Part shown: positions 24,401 through 32,163 of the stretch, piece after piece
How positions within the stretch are numbered: the first letter of the stretch is position 1
Layout: the number at the start of each line of letters is the position of its first letter
Source: Okibacterium fritillariae
Lineage (GTDB): Bacteria; Actinomycetota; Actinomycetes; Actinomycetales; Microbacteriaceae
Assembly (NCBI RefSeq): GCF_900167575.1
Contig: NZ_FUZP01000001.1
Location: 1,426,001-1,490,000, forward strand
Reading direction: 5' to 3'
DNA length: 64,000 bases
The notes under the pieces: generated by a model
What the model was told of the DNA's origin: nothing
Databases searched by the model: none
What the model saw: only the letters and a program-made list of their open reading frames with translations
Made by a program: the position numbers and the translations under genes

Positions 24401-26244
24401 GGGAAGCTGGCGCCCGCGAAGGCGACGCCGCCGGCCCACACGGCGGCGCGGGACCGGTGGCGCCAGCTCGTGCGGGTCAGAGCCCGGGCGATCGCAGCGA
24501 GTGCGATGAACCCCACGCCCGCCGTGAGAGTCAACAGGACGATCGTCCACCAGCCGGCGTCGACGCGGTAGATCGGCGTCGACAGGGCCGCGACGACCGA
24601 CAGGCCGGCGCCCACGGCGGCGAATGTCTGAGACGCAGGGTGGCGCGGCGCCGCGTCGGGGGCCTGTCCGGCTTCGATACGAGGTGATTGATACTGCGAC
24701 GGTGCCGGTGCCTGTGCGTTGGCATCAGCGCGTGGGGAAGCGGAGTTCTGGGCTTGCGGGTATGCCGTCGCATATGCAGGGGTGCGAGCATCCGATTCCT
24801 GTGCGCGAGGTCGTGGGGCCGGGGCGGGGGGAAGCGCCGCCAGGGCGACCCAGAGTGCCGCAGCGACCCCGAACGTGAGAAGGGTCGTCCAGCGCAGCTC
24901 GGGGAAGGCGAACACCGCGGTGAGCGTGGCGAGCGACGCGAGGGTGACGCCGGCGCCGCGCAACCAGAGACCGTCGGCGCGGAAAGGCCCGACGACACGC
25001 GGCCACAGGAACGCTGCCGCAACGCTGATCGCGCCGCCGCCCACACCCGCGGCCCACCACGAGGCCGTCGAAGAGAACGCATCGACCAGACCTCCGAGGA
25101 GGAAGAAACCGCTGAAGGGGATCAGGATGGCAGCGGCCACAGAGGGAGCACGCATGCGGGTGGATCTCGCCAGACCGAGGAAGACGGCGGATGCGACGAG
25201 ACTGTAGATGCCCGTGAACGTAGCGCCCTCGACATCCGACGAACCGAAGAGGCCCTGCGAACGGATCAGCAGGCCGTCGACGAGAACGAAGACGATGCCG
25301 AGGGTGACGAGCGCCTCGGCCGTGCCGGGGAGCCGGCGGCGGAGCGCGAAGCCAAGACCGGCGACGGCGGCGGCCGCCAGGAGCAGCAAGACCACTCGAA
25401 CCTCGGGCGACGTCAGCACGTAGGCGATGACCGCGAAGAACAGAGCGGCGATGCCCACCAGGGTGACACCGGCTACGAGCAGCAGAATCTGCACGCCCGA
25501 GCGACGGGGCCGCGCGGAAGGCGTGGGCTGCCCGGGCTGGAACGGGCCCGGCTGGAACGGAGGCATACCGGCGCTCGCCGCAGCGTATGGCTGCTGGCCC
25601 GGCGCCGAGGGGCCTTGCTGTGGGCCCTGCTGTGACCACGAAGCCGGAGGACGGGGCGGGACAGGGGGTTGAGCAGGCGAGGACTGCTGCGGGGAGGGCT
25701 GCTGTGCAGAGGGCTGCTGGGCTGGCTCGGAGGGGGACCGCCAGTCAGGTGACGCGGGAGGCTGCGTCGCGTAAGGGGTGACGGGGCTCACGGGGGTGCT
25801 GGTGTCAGTAGATGCCGAAGCCGACGCGGCATTCAGGCCGTCGGCCGTCCCGGGCAGGGGAGGACGAGCGGGAATGGACGAGAGCCCGGATGCCCCGGTC
25901 CCAGCCCCGGGCGCCGGGTGCGATTGCGCGGCCCGAGCGTTGGATGCGTGGGCGGTCGCGATCGGCGTCGGCGACACCGTCTCGGCAAAGCCCCGCGAAG
26001 CCGAGGCTTCCTGAACGGCCGCCTGCTGCTCGACGCGCATGAGGCCGATGAGCTGAGACCGTTCGATCGCCGCATCCCGAACCCGCTTCGACGCCTCGAA
26101 CAGCTCGGAGCCTCGAGGCACGCTCGCATCGAAGCCGCAGCGCTCGCAGACCGGGCCGCGCAGAACCGCGAAGCAGGATGGGCACAGCGAGGTGTCGGTC
26201 AGTGCATCCCGCCGGGGCGGCCACATCGACGGTTCGGTATTCAC
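21487..26244 (-). CDS. Giant polytopic membrane protein with N-terminal zinc ribbon
   Basis: A 1585-residue protein. The N-terminus carries a probable zinc ribbon (CPSCFAVLRGPVCERCG, four Cys as CxxC pairs). It is followed by a coiled or helical part and a Pro/Gln/Ser-rich disordered linker to about residue 290, rich in QQPS, SPQQ and PARPP. The rest is roughly 35-40 hydrophobic segments by eye, interrupted by two Ala/Pro/Gly-rich low-complexity loops. It resembles actinobacterial proteins named SCO7613 C-terminal domain-containing membrane proteins, with distant DUF2157-like character, and no function is known. GTG 26244 has GGGGGAACC upstream and gives the zinc ribbon near the N-terminus. 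In-frame codons further upstream overlap the divergent carbonic anhydrase gene. The gap to that gene is 85 bp. Confidence 0.82.
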   Translation of the reverse strand: MNTEPSMWPPRRDALTDTSLCPSCFAVLRGPVCERCGFDASVPRGSELFEASKRVRDAAIERSQLIGLMRVEQQAAVQEASASRGFAETVSPTPIATAHASNARAAQSHPAPGAGTGASGLSSIPARPPLPGTADGLNAASASASTDTSTPVSPVTPYATQPPASPDWRSPSEPAQQPSAQQPSPQQSSPAQPPVPPRPPASWSQQGPQQGPSAPGQQPYAAASAGMPPFQPGPFQPGQPTPSARPRRSGVQILLLVAGVTLVGIAALFFAVIAYVLTSPEVRVVLLLLAAAAVAGLGFALRRRLPGTAEALVTLGIVFVLVDGLLIRSQGLFGSSDVEGATFTGIYSLVASAVFLGLARSTRMRAPSVAAAILIPFSGFFLLGGLVDAFSSTASWWAAGVGGGAISVAAAFLWPRVVGPFRADGLWLRGAGVTLASLATLTAVFAFPELRWTTLLTFGVAAALWVALAALPPAPAPRPRAQESDARTPAYATAYPQAQNSASPRADANAQAPAPSQYQSPRIEAGQAPDAAPRHPASQTFAAVGAGLSVVAALSTPIYRVDAGWWTIVLLTLTAGVGFIALAAIARALTRTSWRHRSRAAVWAGGVAFAGASFPPLVIGGLLPFGYVAILGFSPAFSLSGAEGFLRESLFGMGEYYWRFEPGLALFVAAAALAVGLALLGRLRREAWAPAVLASMGLLTAAALLPGTTGAATGLAVVAVIFTALCAPVLRRPRGVTAVLVIFAVITLGPLVVAGRQSEPLWPVAAILAVAVPLALRFFLRSAGRRSVGTVDTVDTTGTTGTAGTAGVAGAAGTAGVASSAGITRTVAPATSRGAGAGAGAGSGWDAARIALLGLAVFGVIGAFFTAPDWLGIDGEAVPTPAFWATLASLAILCVAAAVSRRPVPHSIRSPDASHASSDATVEATPRMIPGATLEEITGSISGNTFTEAAPRGRGLLAAPDRMVVTSVSGILAALLGFIVFASWVTSRGPLGGFSVTESAARGDATSAPLIAVLVLAAVASVLWQVLPAVADTAERLVFAAVGPLVIAGAVSVIVLDAQGDVAPALSLTTVVLAASALVLFARRSPLGRRARLVWDASTALVGFLGLFAAVGAPADVRWLSLLVLAVAALVLASGEGEILQGDRARHHIAWVAIPLGLAALCTLLADGGVTTVEAYTAPVAGLLAALAALFVWRRPVPTGRADGRTVLAAAALAVLVLPSVLMSGADVSGPNLLRPAALLLGGLAVGSLAAAWPTVIRGLPLRRILVATSLVAIAGTGLVRGLGELLRAGSYGIPDMPSGLGNGDDGPPSWLLVLLGREPWPAFGPLIEPWTGLAAAALVVLAIVWMRERDDRMPRAADLAIVLAVIVFALPALVITLRQDLPTLAPFVSVILLSIVSVLAAAHNAPPLGRLVRWTAVGAALVITAAVFVSAARLSSGAPYDADIFAAIVGAALVVGGLIDLGRRPALRSWPALGPGLLVALVPSLLADYGQTTLPRIVLLGVAAIAVLLFGVLRKLQAPVIIGAVVLLLHGLAQLWPWISDLYSAIPWWLWVGVGGILLIVVAATYEKRIRDARAVARSIRSLR
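23776..23880 (-). repeat. Nine-base-period repeat in the giant membrane protein gene
   Basis: A (GTGCCAGCA)-like 9-bp periodic tract encodes Thr/Gly/Ala/Val tripeptide-like repeats (GTAGTAGVAGAAGTAGVA) in a loop. Just beside it, 23720-23745 is a (GCCTGC) tract encoding an Ala-Gly run. Confidence 0.75.
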
Positions 26245-26317
26245 AGAGGTTCCCCCTCGAAACGATCGTGGGACCACTGTGGCAGAAACCAGCCCCCACT
26301 GCCCGCCGCCCCTCCGG

Positions 26318-26323
26318 TAGCGT
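26318..26323 (+). promoter_or_regulatory. -10 box (TAGCGT) six bases before ATG 26330
   Basis: TAGCGT, GGCCGC, then ATG 26330, giving a predicted leaderless start. Confidence 0.55.
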
Positions 26324-26329
26324 GGCCGC

Positions 26330-26980
26330 ATGACCGACGCCGCCTCCCTCGCCGCCGCATCCGCTGCCGCACAGACCGCCACCTCTGCAGCCTCGACAAC
26401 CGCGCCGTCGGCAGACGCGAGGGCAACGCCTGAGGGCGAGAGGGGTCTGCGCACGCACGTGGCCCCCGGCGCCCTCGTTCCGCTCGCAGGCATCGACGGC
26501 CCGCACCTCGCGGCCACCGCTTTCGTCGCAGACGGCGCACGCATCGTCGGACATGTGGCGCTCGCCGACTCGTCGAGCGTCTGGTACAACGCGGTCCTGC
26601 GCGGCGATTACAACTCGATCACGGTGGGGGAGGGCAGCAACGTCCAAGACGGTGTGGCCGTGCACGTGGATGCCGCGTGGCCCGTCGTCATCGGTCGCGA
26701 CGTGTCCATCGGGCACAACGCCGTCGTGCACGGCTGCATCATCGGCGACACGGTGCTCATCGGCATGGGCTCGGTCGTCCTCAGCGGAGCCGTCATCGGT
26801 GACGAATCGCTCATCGCGGCCGGAGCCGTCGTCCTCGAGGGCACCCACATCCCGCCGCGCTCCCTCGTCGCCGGTGTGCCCGGCAAAGTGCGACGCAGCC
26901 TCACGGATGAGGAGGTCGACGGCATCCGCCAGAACGCCGCCCGCTACGTCGGCAACGCCGAGCTCCACGCCCGCCGCTGA
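26330..26980 (+). CDS. Gamma-class carbonic anhydrase family protein
   Basis: A 216-residue left-handed beta-helix protein (hexapeptide repeats) of the gamma-carbonic anhydrase/YrdA family. The three zinc His are in AVHVDAAWP and SIGHNAVVHGC (spacing five between the last two, as in Cam). VWYNAVLRGDYNSITVGEGSNVQDG is the conserved entry to the helix (in parts: VWYNAVLRGDY, GEGSNVQDG). Whether it hydrates CO2 or acts as another hexapeptide enzyme is open, because the acidic loop of archaeal Cam is missing. The first ~40 residues are an Ala/Thr-rich extension not usual for the family. The internal Met residues offer no better start, and the -10 box supports 26330. Confidence 0.88.
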   Translation: MTDAASLAAASAAAQTATSAASTTAPSADARATPEGERGLRTHVAPGALVPLAGIDGPHLAATAFVADGARIVGHVALADSSSVWYNAVLRGDYNSITVGEGSNVQDGVAVHVDAAWPVVIGRDVSIGHNAVVHGCIIGDTVLIGMGSVVLSGAVIGDESLIAAGAVVLEGTHIPPRSLVAGVPGKVRRSLTDEEVDGIRQNAARYVGNAELHARR

Positions 26981-27025
26981 TCACGCCTCAGATCGAAGGC
27001 GTAGCGCCACGTCGATGGGTGCTGC

Positions 27026-27140
27026 TAGGGGCGTGGCAGGGGCGTTCCTAGGGGCGTTGCAGGGGTTTTCCTAGGGACGCTGCGGGGGCGTTGATAGGGG
27101 TGTTGCGAGGGACGTAGATCAGGGCGTTGCGAGAAACGCG
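27026..27140. repeat. Five degenerate 23-bp tandem repeats
   Basis: Five contiguous 23-bp units start at 27026, 27049, 27072, 27095 and 27118. The shared core is TAGGGGCGTTGCAGGGG with a pyrimidine- or GT-rich end. Units 1 and 2 differ at three positions, and unit 5 is the most diverged. The array fills the space between the carbonic anhydrase stop and the small convergent gene. It is strongly G-rich on the plus strand, with several GGGG runs. Confidence 0.85.
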
Positions 27141-27164
27141 CGGACCGAGCGTGTTAGCCCGGCG

Positions 27165-27368
27165 TCAGCTTCTCCGCGCGCCTCGAGCCCGTTTCTTCGC
27201 GAGGTGCTGCGCGCGCCAGCTGCCGCTCAGGCACACGAGGGTGGCCACGACGAGGGCGATGCCCAACCCGAATCGCGCCGTCGCGAAGGCGAACACGGCT
27301 CCCACGAAGATGAGCGCGCCCGCGATCGTCCACAGACCCGACCAGAAGGTCGCAGGAACTTTCAGCAC
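27165..27368 (-). CDS. Small two-helix membrane protein
   Basis: A 67-residue protein with two hydrophobic segments (about 10-30 and 32-49) and a basic C-terminus (AQHLAKKRARGARRS), so the tail should be cytoplasmic. The start is GTG. GAGAG lies just upstream with short spacing, so the exact start is uncertain. No family assignment is possible. It is divergent from yedK (93 bp apart) and its 3' end abuts the 23-bp repeat array. The regular alternation of hydrophobic and charged zones makes it a better gene candidate than overlapping frames. Confidence 0.6.
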   Translation of the reverse strand: MLKVPATFWSGLWTIAGALIFVGAVFAFATARFGLGIALVVATLVCLSGSWRAQHLAKKRARGARRS

Positions 27369-27449
27369 GTTCTCTCGGTTTCTCGCTCAGGGGCATCTCA
27401 CGGATGTCGCATCCGCCCGCTCGCCCTGTGCAGTGTCGTCGGCACTCAA

Positions 27450-27455
27450 TAGGCT
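27450..27455 (+). promoter_or_regulatory. -10 box (TAGGCT) six bases before yedK ATG
   Basis: TAGGCT, AAGCGC, then ATG 27462, giving a predicted leaderless start. This matters here because the second residue, Cys, is catalytic, so the start codon must be exact. Confidence 0.65.
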
Positions 27456-27461
27456 AAGCGC

Positions 27462-28217
27462 ATGTGCGGACGATTCACGAACTCCCTCACGGGCGAAGAG
27501 CTCGGCGCCTACTTCGACGTCTCTGAGCTCGACGACTACGCCAACGCTCCGGCTTGGAACATCCGCCCCACCGATCCGGTGCCCGTCATCTTCGAGTCGC
27601 CGCGCCACACCGACGAGCGAACGGCTTCGGCAGAGGCAGCCGCCGCAGCCGCGTTCGACGCCCACGCCACCGAACGCGACGACCCGGATGCCGTGGTGCG
27701 CCGCCTCATGGCCGGTCGCTGGTCCCTCGTCCCCTCGTGGTCGAAAGAGCTGAAGACGAAGTTCCCCACCTTCAACGCGCGGTCGGAGACGGCCGCCGAG
27801 AAGGCCTCGTTCAAGAACTCGGTGCGGTCGAAGCGCGCGATCCTCCCGGCATCCGGCTATTACGAGTGGAAGACGGTCGGCAAGACCAAGACGCCCTATT
27901 ACATCCACGACACCGACGAGCCGCTGTCCTTCGCGGGGCTCTATTCATGGTGGCGTGCGCCGAGCTCGGACGAGTGGATCCTGACGGCCACCATCCTCAC
28001 GCGCGAGGCGGTCGGCGGTTTGCGCGACATCCACGACCGCACGCCCGTCACGCTGCCCCGGCACTTCGTCGACACGTGGCTCGACCCGACCATCGTGGGG
28101 GACCAGGGGCTCGTCGACGCCGCCGTCGAGGCGGCCACACCCGTCGCCGAAGCGCTCGACTTCCACATCGTCGGCCCCGTCACGGGCGACTCGCCCGACC
28201 TCGTCAATCCGCTCTAA
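27462..28217 (+). CDS. yedK: SOS response-associated peptidase / abasic-site cross-linking protein (YedK/HMCES)
   Basis: A 251-residue SRAP-domain protein that forms a thiazolidine DNA-protein cross-link with abasic sites in single-stranded DNA. The N-terminus MCGRFTN gives Cys2, the cross-linking and autoproteolytic residue. FNARSET (the Asn), GYYEWK (the Glu) and DIHDRTPVTL (the His) complete the active site. An Ala/Asp-rich insertion (about residues 45-75, ERTASAEAAAAAAFDAH) is longer than in E. coli YedK (222 residues). Predicted leaderless. A repeat array and a terminator follow. Confidence 0.94.
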   Translation: MCGRFTNSLTGEELGAYFDVSELDDYANAPAWNIRPTDPVPVIFESPRHTDERTASAEAAAAAAFDAHATERDDPDAVVRRLMAGRWSLVPSWSKELKTKFPTFNARSETAAEKASFKNSVRSKRAILPASGYYEWKTVGKTKTPYYIHDTDEPLSFAGLYSWWRAPSSDEWILTATILTREAVGGLRDIHDRTPVTLPRHFVDTWLDPTIVGDQGLVDAAVEAATPVAEALDFHIVGPVTGDSPDLVNPL

Positions 28218-28237
28218 CGCCCGAGGATCGCACGCGT

Positions 28238-28320
28238 CAGAAACAGTGAACGTCCCCAGAAACAGTGAACGTCCCCAAAAACGCTGGAGGTCTCAGAAAC
28301 ACTGGAGGTCCCAGAAACAC
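28238..28320. repeat. 18-19-bp direct repeats between yedK and tRNA-Gly
   Basis: Four units and a partial fifth. Units 1 and 2 are identical (CAGAAACAGTGAACGTCC). Units 3 and 4 (CAAAAACGCTGGAGGTCT and CAGAAACACTGGAGGTCC) form a second subtype. The partial copy CAGAAACAC runs into the tRNA-Gly terminator. Extra single C bases separate the first three units. Confidence 0.85.
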
Positions 28321-28321
28321 A

Positions 28322-28354
28322 ACAGGCCGCCGATCTCGACGATCGGCGGCCTGT
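28322..28354. terminator. Terminator downstream of tRNA-Gly and yedK
   Basis: ACAGGCCGCCGATC (28322-28335) pairs perfectly with GATCGGCGGCCTGT (28341-28354) around a five-base loop. It is 12 bases beyond the 3' end of tRNA-Gly on the minus strand, where it is followed by TGTGTTT. Confidence 0.85.
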
Positions 28355-28366
28355 CAGCGTATTCGG

Positions 28367-28437
28367 AGGGGATGACGGGAATCGAACCCGCACCATCAGT
28401 TTGGAAGACTGAGGCTCTACCATTGAGCTACATCCCC
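28367..28437 (-). tRNA. tRNA-Gly (TCC)
   Basis: On the minus strand acceptor GGGGATG pairs with CATCCCC, and the discriminator is T. The anticodon loop CTTCCAA between TCAGT and ACTGA gives anticodon TCC. The T-arm reads GGGTTCGATTCCC. CCA is not encoded. Confidence 0.95.
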
Positions 28438-28515
28438 GTGCCCGGCGAACCGGTGCCTGAACATACTATTACAGCCGCGGGCGTGCTGCGTGCCACAACC
28501 GCTGCGGCATCCCCC

Positions 28516-28526
28516 TAGACTAGACT
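28516..28526 (+). promoter_or_regulatory. Overlapping -10 boxes upstream of tRNA-Pro
   Basis: CTAGACTAGACTTT contains two overlapping TAGACT hexamers (28516-28521 and 28521-28526). Transcription would begin near 28533, about 50 bases before tRNA-Pro. No strong -35 was found. Confidence 0.45.
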
Positions 28527-28585
28527 TTCGAGGTCAATCAGCCTGCGTTCGCGCCCGGCGGTTGCCTCACCGAGTGTGTGACATT

Positions 28586-28662
28586 CGGGGCGTAGCTCAG
28601 CTTGGTAGAGCGCTCGCTTTGGGAGCGAGAAGTCGCAGGTTCGAATCCTGTCGCCCCGACCA
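28586..28662 (+). tRNA. tRNA-Pro (TGG)
   Basis: Acceptor CGGGGCG (28586-28592) pairs with CGCCCCG (28652-28658), and the discriminator is A. Anticodon loop TTTGGGA between CTCGC and GCGAG gives TGG. The T-arm reads AGGTTCGAATCCT. CCA is encoded at 28660-28662. The trigger factor gene starts 94 bases downstream, as in many actinobacteria. Confidence 0.95.
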
Positions 28663-28756
28663 CACATGTCATCCTCGGCCCGAAACGCCCCACGCGACAA
28701 CTGCCGCGTCGTTCCGGGTTCGAGTACAAGAGTTTCGAACACAGGAGATTGAACAC

Positions 28757-30229
28757 GTGAAGTCCACGGTCGAACAGCTGAGCCCCACGCGCGTCAAGCT
28801 CGCCATCACGGTGACGCCCGACGACTTGAAGCCCAGCATCACGCACGCCTACGGTCACATCGCCGAGCAGGTCAACATTCCTGGCTTCCGCAAGGGCAAG
28901 GTTCCGCCCGCGATCATCGACCAGCGCGTCGGCAAGGGTGCGGTCCTCGAGCACGCCGTCAACGAAGGCCTCGACGGTTTCTACCGCGCCGCCGTCGAAG
29001 AGCACAGCCTCCGCTCGCTCGGTCGCCCCCAGGCCGACATCATCGAGTGGCCGAGCGACAAGGACTACTCGGGTGACCTCCTGGTCAACGTCGAGGTCGA
29101 CGTCCGCCCCGAGATCGAACTGCCCGACTACTCCGGCCTGACCGTCGAGGTCGAGCCCGCCGAGATCACCGACGAAGACGTTCAGGAAGAGCTCGACCGC
29201 CTGCGCACGCGCTTCGGCACGCTCATCAGCGTCGACCGCCCCGCCAAGACCGGTGACTTCGCTCAGATCGATCTCGTCGCCACCATCAACGGTGAAGAAG
29301 TCGACCGCGCCGACGCCATCAGCTACGAGCTCGGCTCGGGTGAGCTGATCGAGGGCATCGACGAGGCCCTCGACTCCCTCACCGCCGGTGAGAGCACCAC
29401 GTTCAGCGCCCCGCTGCTGGGTGGCGAGCACGAGGGTGAGCAGGCCGAGATCGCCGTCACCGTCACCGCCGTGAAAGAGCGCGAGATGCCCGAGGCGAAC
29501 GACGACTTCGCTCAGATCGCCAGCGAGTTCGACACCATCGACGAGCTGCGCGAGAGCCTCAAGGGCCAGGTCGAGCGCCAGAAGGCCTTCGGCCAGGGCG
29601 CCGAGGCTCGCACCAAGCTCGTCGAACAGCTCGTCGAGTCCGTCGAGATCCCCGTTCCCGAGCAGCTCGTCGAAGATGAGGTGCACCGTCACCTCGAGGG
29701 CGAAGGCCGCCTCGAAGATGACGCCCACCGCGAAGAGGTTCGCATCTCCTCCACCGAGACGTTCCGTCAGCAGATGCTGTTCGACGCGATCGCCGAGGCT
29801 GAGAAGGTCCAGGTCAGCCAGGAAGAGCTCACCCAGTACCTCATCCAGGGTGCCTCGCAGTACGGCATGGAGCCCGGCGAATTCATCCAGGTTCTCGACC
29901 AGAACGGTCAGATCCCCGCGATGGTCGGCGAAGTAGCCCGTAACAAGGCCATCGCCGTCGTCCTGGGCAAGGCGACGGTCGTCGACACCACCGGCAAGGC
30001 CATCGACCTCACGGGCTTCGTGCCCGAGGCCGACGACGCCAGCACCGACGAGGTCAGCACCGACGCCGCCACCGACGAGACCAGCACCGACGCCGCCGAG
30101 AGCGACGCCGCGCAGGCCGACGAGGCTGCCGCCGAGAAGCCCGCGAAGAAGGCACCGGCCAAGAAGGCTGCCGCCAAGAAGCCGGCCGCCAAGAAGGCTG
30201 CCGCTGCGGACGACGCAGACGCCAAGTAA
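28757..30229 (+). CDS. tig: Trigger factor with an acidic plus Lys/Ala/Pro-rich C-terminal tail
   Basis: A 490-residue ribosome-bound chaperone and peptidyl-prolyl isomerase. The N-terminal ribosome-docking signature is [12 protein letters not shown] (about 43-54). The FKBP-type PPIase domain lies around residues 160-245 ([18 protein letters not shown], shown in two parts: [14 protein letters not shown]), and the helical chaperone domain follows to about 420. The last ~65 residues are unusual: an Asp/Ser/Thr/Ala acidic stretch followed by a histone H1-like repeat of [18 protein letters not shown] type. GGAGA seven to eight bases before GTG 28757 sets the start. Followed by a terminator and the clpP operon. 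Confidence 0.95.
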   Translation: MKSTVEQLSPTRVKLAITVTPDDLKPSITHAYGHIAEQVNIPGFRKGKVPPAIIDQRVGKGAVLEHAVNEGLDGFYRAAVEEHSLRSLGRPQADIIEWPSDKDYSGDLLVNVEVDVRPEIELPDYSGLTVEVEPAEITDEDVQEELDRLRTRFGTLISVDRPAKTGDFAQIDLVATINGEEVDRADAISYELGSGELIEGIDEALDSLTAGESTTFSAPLLGGEHEGEQAEIAVTVTAVKEREMPEANDDFAQIASEFDTIDELRESLKGQVERQKAFGQGAEARTKLVEQLVESVEIPVPEQLVEDEVHRHLEGEGRLEDDAHREEVRISSTETFRQQMLFDAIAEAEKVQVSQEELTQYLIQGASQYGMEPGEFIQVLDQNGQIPAMVGEVARNKAIAVVLGKATVVDTTGKAIDLTGFVPEADDASTDEVSTDAATDETSTDAAESDAAQADEAAAEKPAKKAPAKKAAAKKPAAKKAAAADDADAK

Positions 30230-30262
30230 GACCACGTTCGGCCTCACGGCCTGAACACCTCG

Positions 30263-30290
30263 AATGCCCCCGGTTCACGCCGGGGGCGTT
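30263..30290 (+). terminator. Terminator after tig
   Basis: AATGCCCCCGG (30263-30273) pairs with CCGGGGGCGTT (30280-30290) around TTCACG. There is one T-G pair. Confidence 0.8.
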
Positions 30291-30495
30291 CGTGCGTTCG
30301 GCGCGATCGAACAGCGCGGCGACCGAGACGCGGCGCTCGAGCATCCGATATGCACTCGATGCGGGCGCGACACGCCGCACTCGCCCGGAAGACCCGGCAG
30401 GGACACGGCAACGTCTGCCCACGGCGAACACGCCTGTTTGCCGACGTTAGCTCCTATAGATTCGATTCCAAGCGATAACTGAAATGGAGCGCGAC

Positions 30496-31083
30496 ATGGC
30501 CGAACCAGCACTGTCACCCAGTGTTTTTGACCGACTGCTGAAAGACCGCATCATCTGGCTCGGGTCAGAGGTGCGCGACGACAACGCCAACGAGATCGCC
30601 GCAAAGCTTCTTCTGTTGGCGGCTGAAGACTCCACCCGAGACATCTACCTCTACATCAACTCGCCCGGCGGTTCCATCACCGCGGGTATGGCCATCTACG
30701 ACACGATGCAGTTCGTGCCGAACGACATCGTCACCGTCGGAATCGGTATGGCCGCCTCGATGGGTCAGCTGCTGCTGACCGCCGGCACCAAGGGCAAGCG
30801 CTACATCACGCCCAACGCCCGCGTGCTGCTGCACCAGCCGCACGGTGGCTTCGGCGGAACGGCGAGCGACATCCAGACGCAGGCTCAGCTCATCCTCGAC
30901 ATGAAGCGCCGCCTCGCCGAGATCACCGCCGCCCAGACCGGCAAGACGGTCGAGCAGATCAACCTCGACGGTGACCGCGACCGTTGGTTCAGCGCGCAAG
31001 AGGCCCTCGAGTACGGCTTCGTCGACCACATCCGCGAGTCGGCCACCGACGTCGCCGGTGGCGGCGGAACCGAAACGAACTGA
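30496..31083 (+). CDS. clpP1: ATP-dependent Clp protease proteolytic subunit 1
   Basis: A 195-residue serine peptidase subunit of the ClpP1P2 tetradecamer. The catalytic Ser is in [10 protein letters not shown], the His in LLHQPHGG and the Asp in the region [40 protein letters not shown] forms the oxyanion loop and handle entry. ATG 30496 has GGAG with a six-base spacer, and the ATG at 30484 has no ribosome site. The gap to clpP2 is 26 bases, so the two are one operon, as in other actinobacteria where both subunits are needed for activity. Confidence 0.95.
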   Translation: MAEPALSPSVFDRLLKDRIIWLGSEVRDDNANEIAAKLLLLAAEDSTRDIYLYINSPGGSITAGMAIYDTMQFVPNDIVTVGIGMAASMGQLLLTAGTKGKRYITPNARVLLHQPHGGFGGTASDIQTQAQLILDMKRRLAEITAAQTGKTVEQINLDGDRDRWFSAQEALEYGFVDHIRESATDVAGGGGTETN

Positions 31084-31109
31084 CTCACGAACTCGACGAA
31101 GGAAAACAG

Positions 31110-31799
31110 ATGAACATCCCCACATTCGGTGGAAACGCCACGAGCTCGATGGGTCAGGCATCCGGCGTCCAGATGCCCGGCAGCCGTTACATCCTGCCGA
31201 GCTTCGAAGAGCGCACCGCCTACGGCTACAAGCGCCAAGACCCCTACGCCAAGCTGTTCGAAGACCGCATCATCTTCCTGGGTGTCCAGGTCGACGACGC
31301 GTCGGCCGACGACATCATGGCGCAGCTGCTGGTGCTCGAGAGCATGGACCCCGACCGCGACATCGTCATGTACATCAACTCGCCCGGTGGCTCGTTCACC
31401 GCGATGACGGCGATCTACGACACGATGCAGTACATCCGCCCGCAGATCCAGACGGTCGTCCTGGGCCAGGCAGCCTCCGCGGCCGCCGTGCTCACCGCCG
31501 CCGGCAGCCCCGGCAAGCGTCTCGCGCTGCCCAACGCCCGCATCCTCATTCACCAGCCCGCCGTCGGCGAGGCCGGTCGGGGTCAGGCATCGGACATCGA
31601 GATCCAGGCCGCCGAGATCATGCGCATGCGCACCTGGCTCGAGGCCACACTGTCGAAGCACTCGAACCGCTCGCAGGAGCAGGTCAACAAGGACATCGAC
31701 CGCGACAAGATCCTCGGCGCCAGCGAGGCGCTCGAATACGGTCTGATCGATCAGGTGCTCACGAGCCGCAAGTCGCTTCCCGCGGCGATCGCTCAGTAG
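31110..31799 (+). CDS. clpP2: ATP-dependent Clp protease proteolytic subunit 2
   Basis: A 229-residue second ClpP subunit, with a ~30-residue N-terminal extension (propeptide region, [20 protein letters not shown]) that is probably processed. The catalytic Ser is in [10 protein letters not shown], the His in [13 protein letters not shown] and the Asp in the [20 protein letters not shown] region (in parts: [20 protein letters not shown]). AAGGA ten bases before ATG 31110 sets the start. It pairs with ClpP1, and clpX, the unfoldase, lies 364 bases downstream. A hairpin follows. Confidence 0.95.
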   Translation: MNIPTFGGNATSSMGQASGVQMPGSRYILPSFEERTAYGYKRQDPYAKLFEDRIIFLGVQVDDASADDIMAQLLVLESMDPDRDIVMYINSPGGSFTAMTAIYDTMQYIRPQIQTVVLGQAASAAAVLTAAGSPGKRLALPNARILIHQPAVGEAGRGQASDIEIQAAEIMRMRTWLEATLSKHSNRSQEQVNKDIDRDKILGASEALEYGLIDQVLTSRKSLPAAIAQ

Positions 31800-32163
31800 A
31801 ACCCCGCTGCCGAGAATCGGCGCACGACGAGGGCCGGATGACGCGCACGCCGCGGCATCCGGCCCTCCGTCTCTGCCGACCCGCGTTGTCACCTGTCGCG
31901 TAGCTCTCGCGCTTGTCATCCAGCGCCCTGCATTTCTGTCGGCCGGGTTCTCCGCCGGGGGCGAACCGATTTTGCGGGCGGCCCTACATGGCGCAGACTT
32001 TGACCACACACGACCGGCGCACGACGGGCCGCGAAACCGCTTGGGCGGAACGCATCCGCCGCGCCGCGACCGACCGGCCAGGTTCGGGGCAAACACGCCG
32101 AATCGGGTTAGGCTCGACAGTACGCACAACCACGATCTAACTGCGAAAAGGGAGCGTGACGGG
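31800..32163 (+). other. Intergenic region between clpP2 and clpX
   Basis: 364 bases without a supported gene. It holds a hairpin at 31829-31867 (arms GAGGGCCGGATG and CATCCGGCCCTC, 15-base loop) that probably terminates the clpP operon. A candidate clpX -10 box TAGGCT lies at 32109-32114, which would give a leader of about 40 bases. The clpX ribosome site GGGAG is at 32150-32154. The reading frames across it show no family resemblance. Confidence 0.6.

Noticed and set aside
28238-28437. Integration (att) site of a mobile element at tRNA-Gly
   Set aside because: There is no integrase, no tRNA 3'-end duplication and no atypical composition around it. Kept only as a low-interest remark.
28538-30247. 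A 569-codon minus-strand frame antisense to tig that also crosses tRNA-Pro
   Set aside because: It runs through a tRNA gene and has a Leu/Gly/Val-rich composition without motifs.
30430-30495. clpP1 promoter and ClgR operator
   Set aside because: A TATAGA sequence is present, but no -35 at acceptable spacing and no clear ClgR palindrome could be shown.
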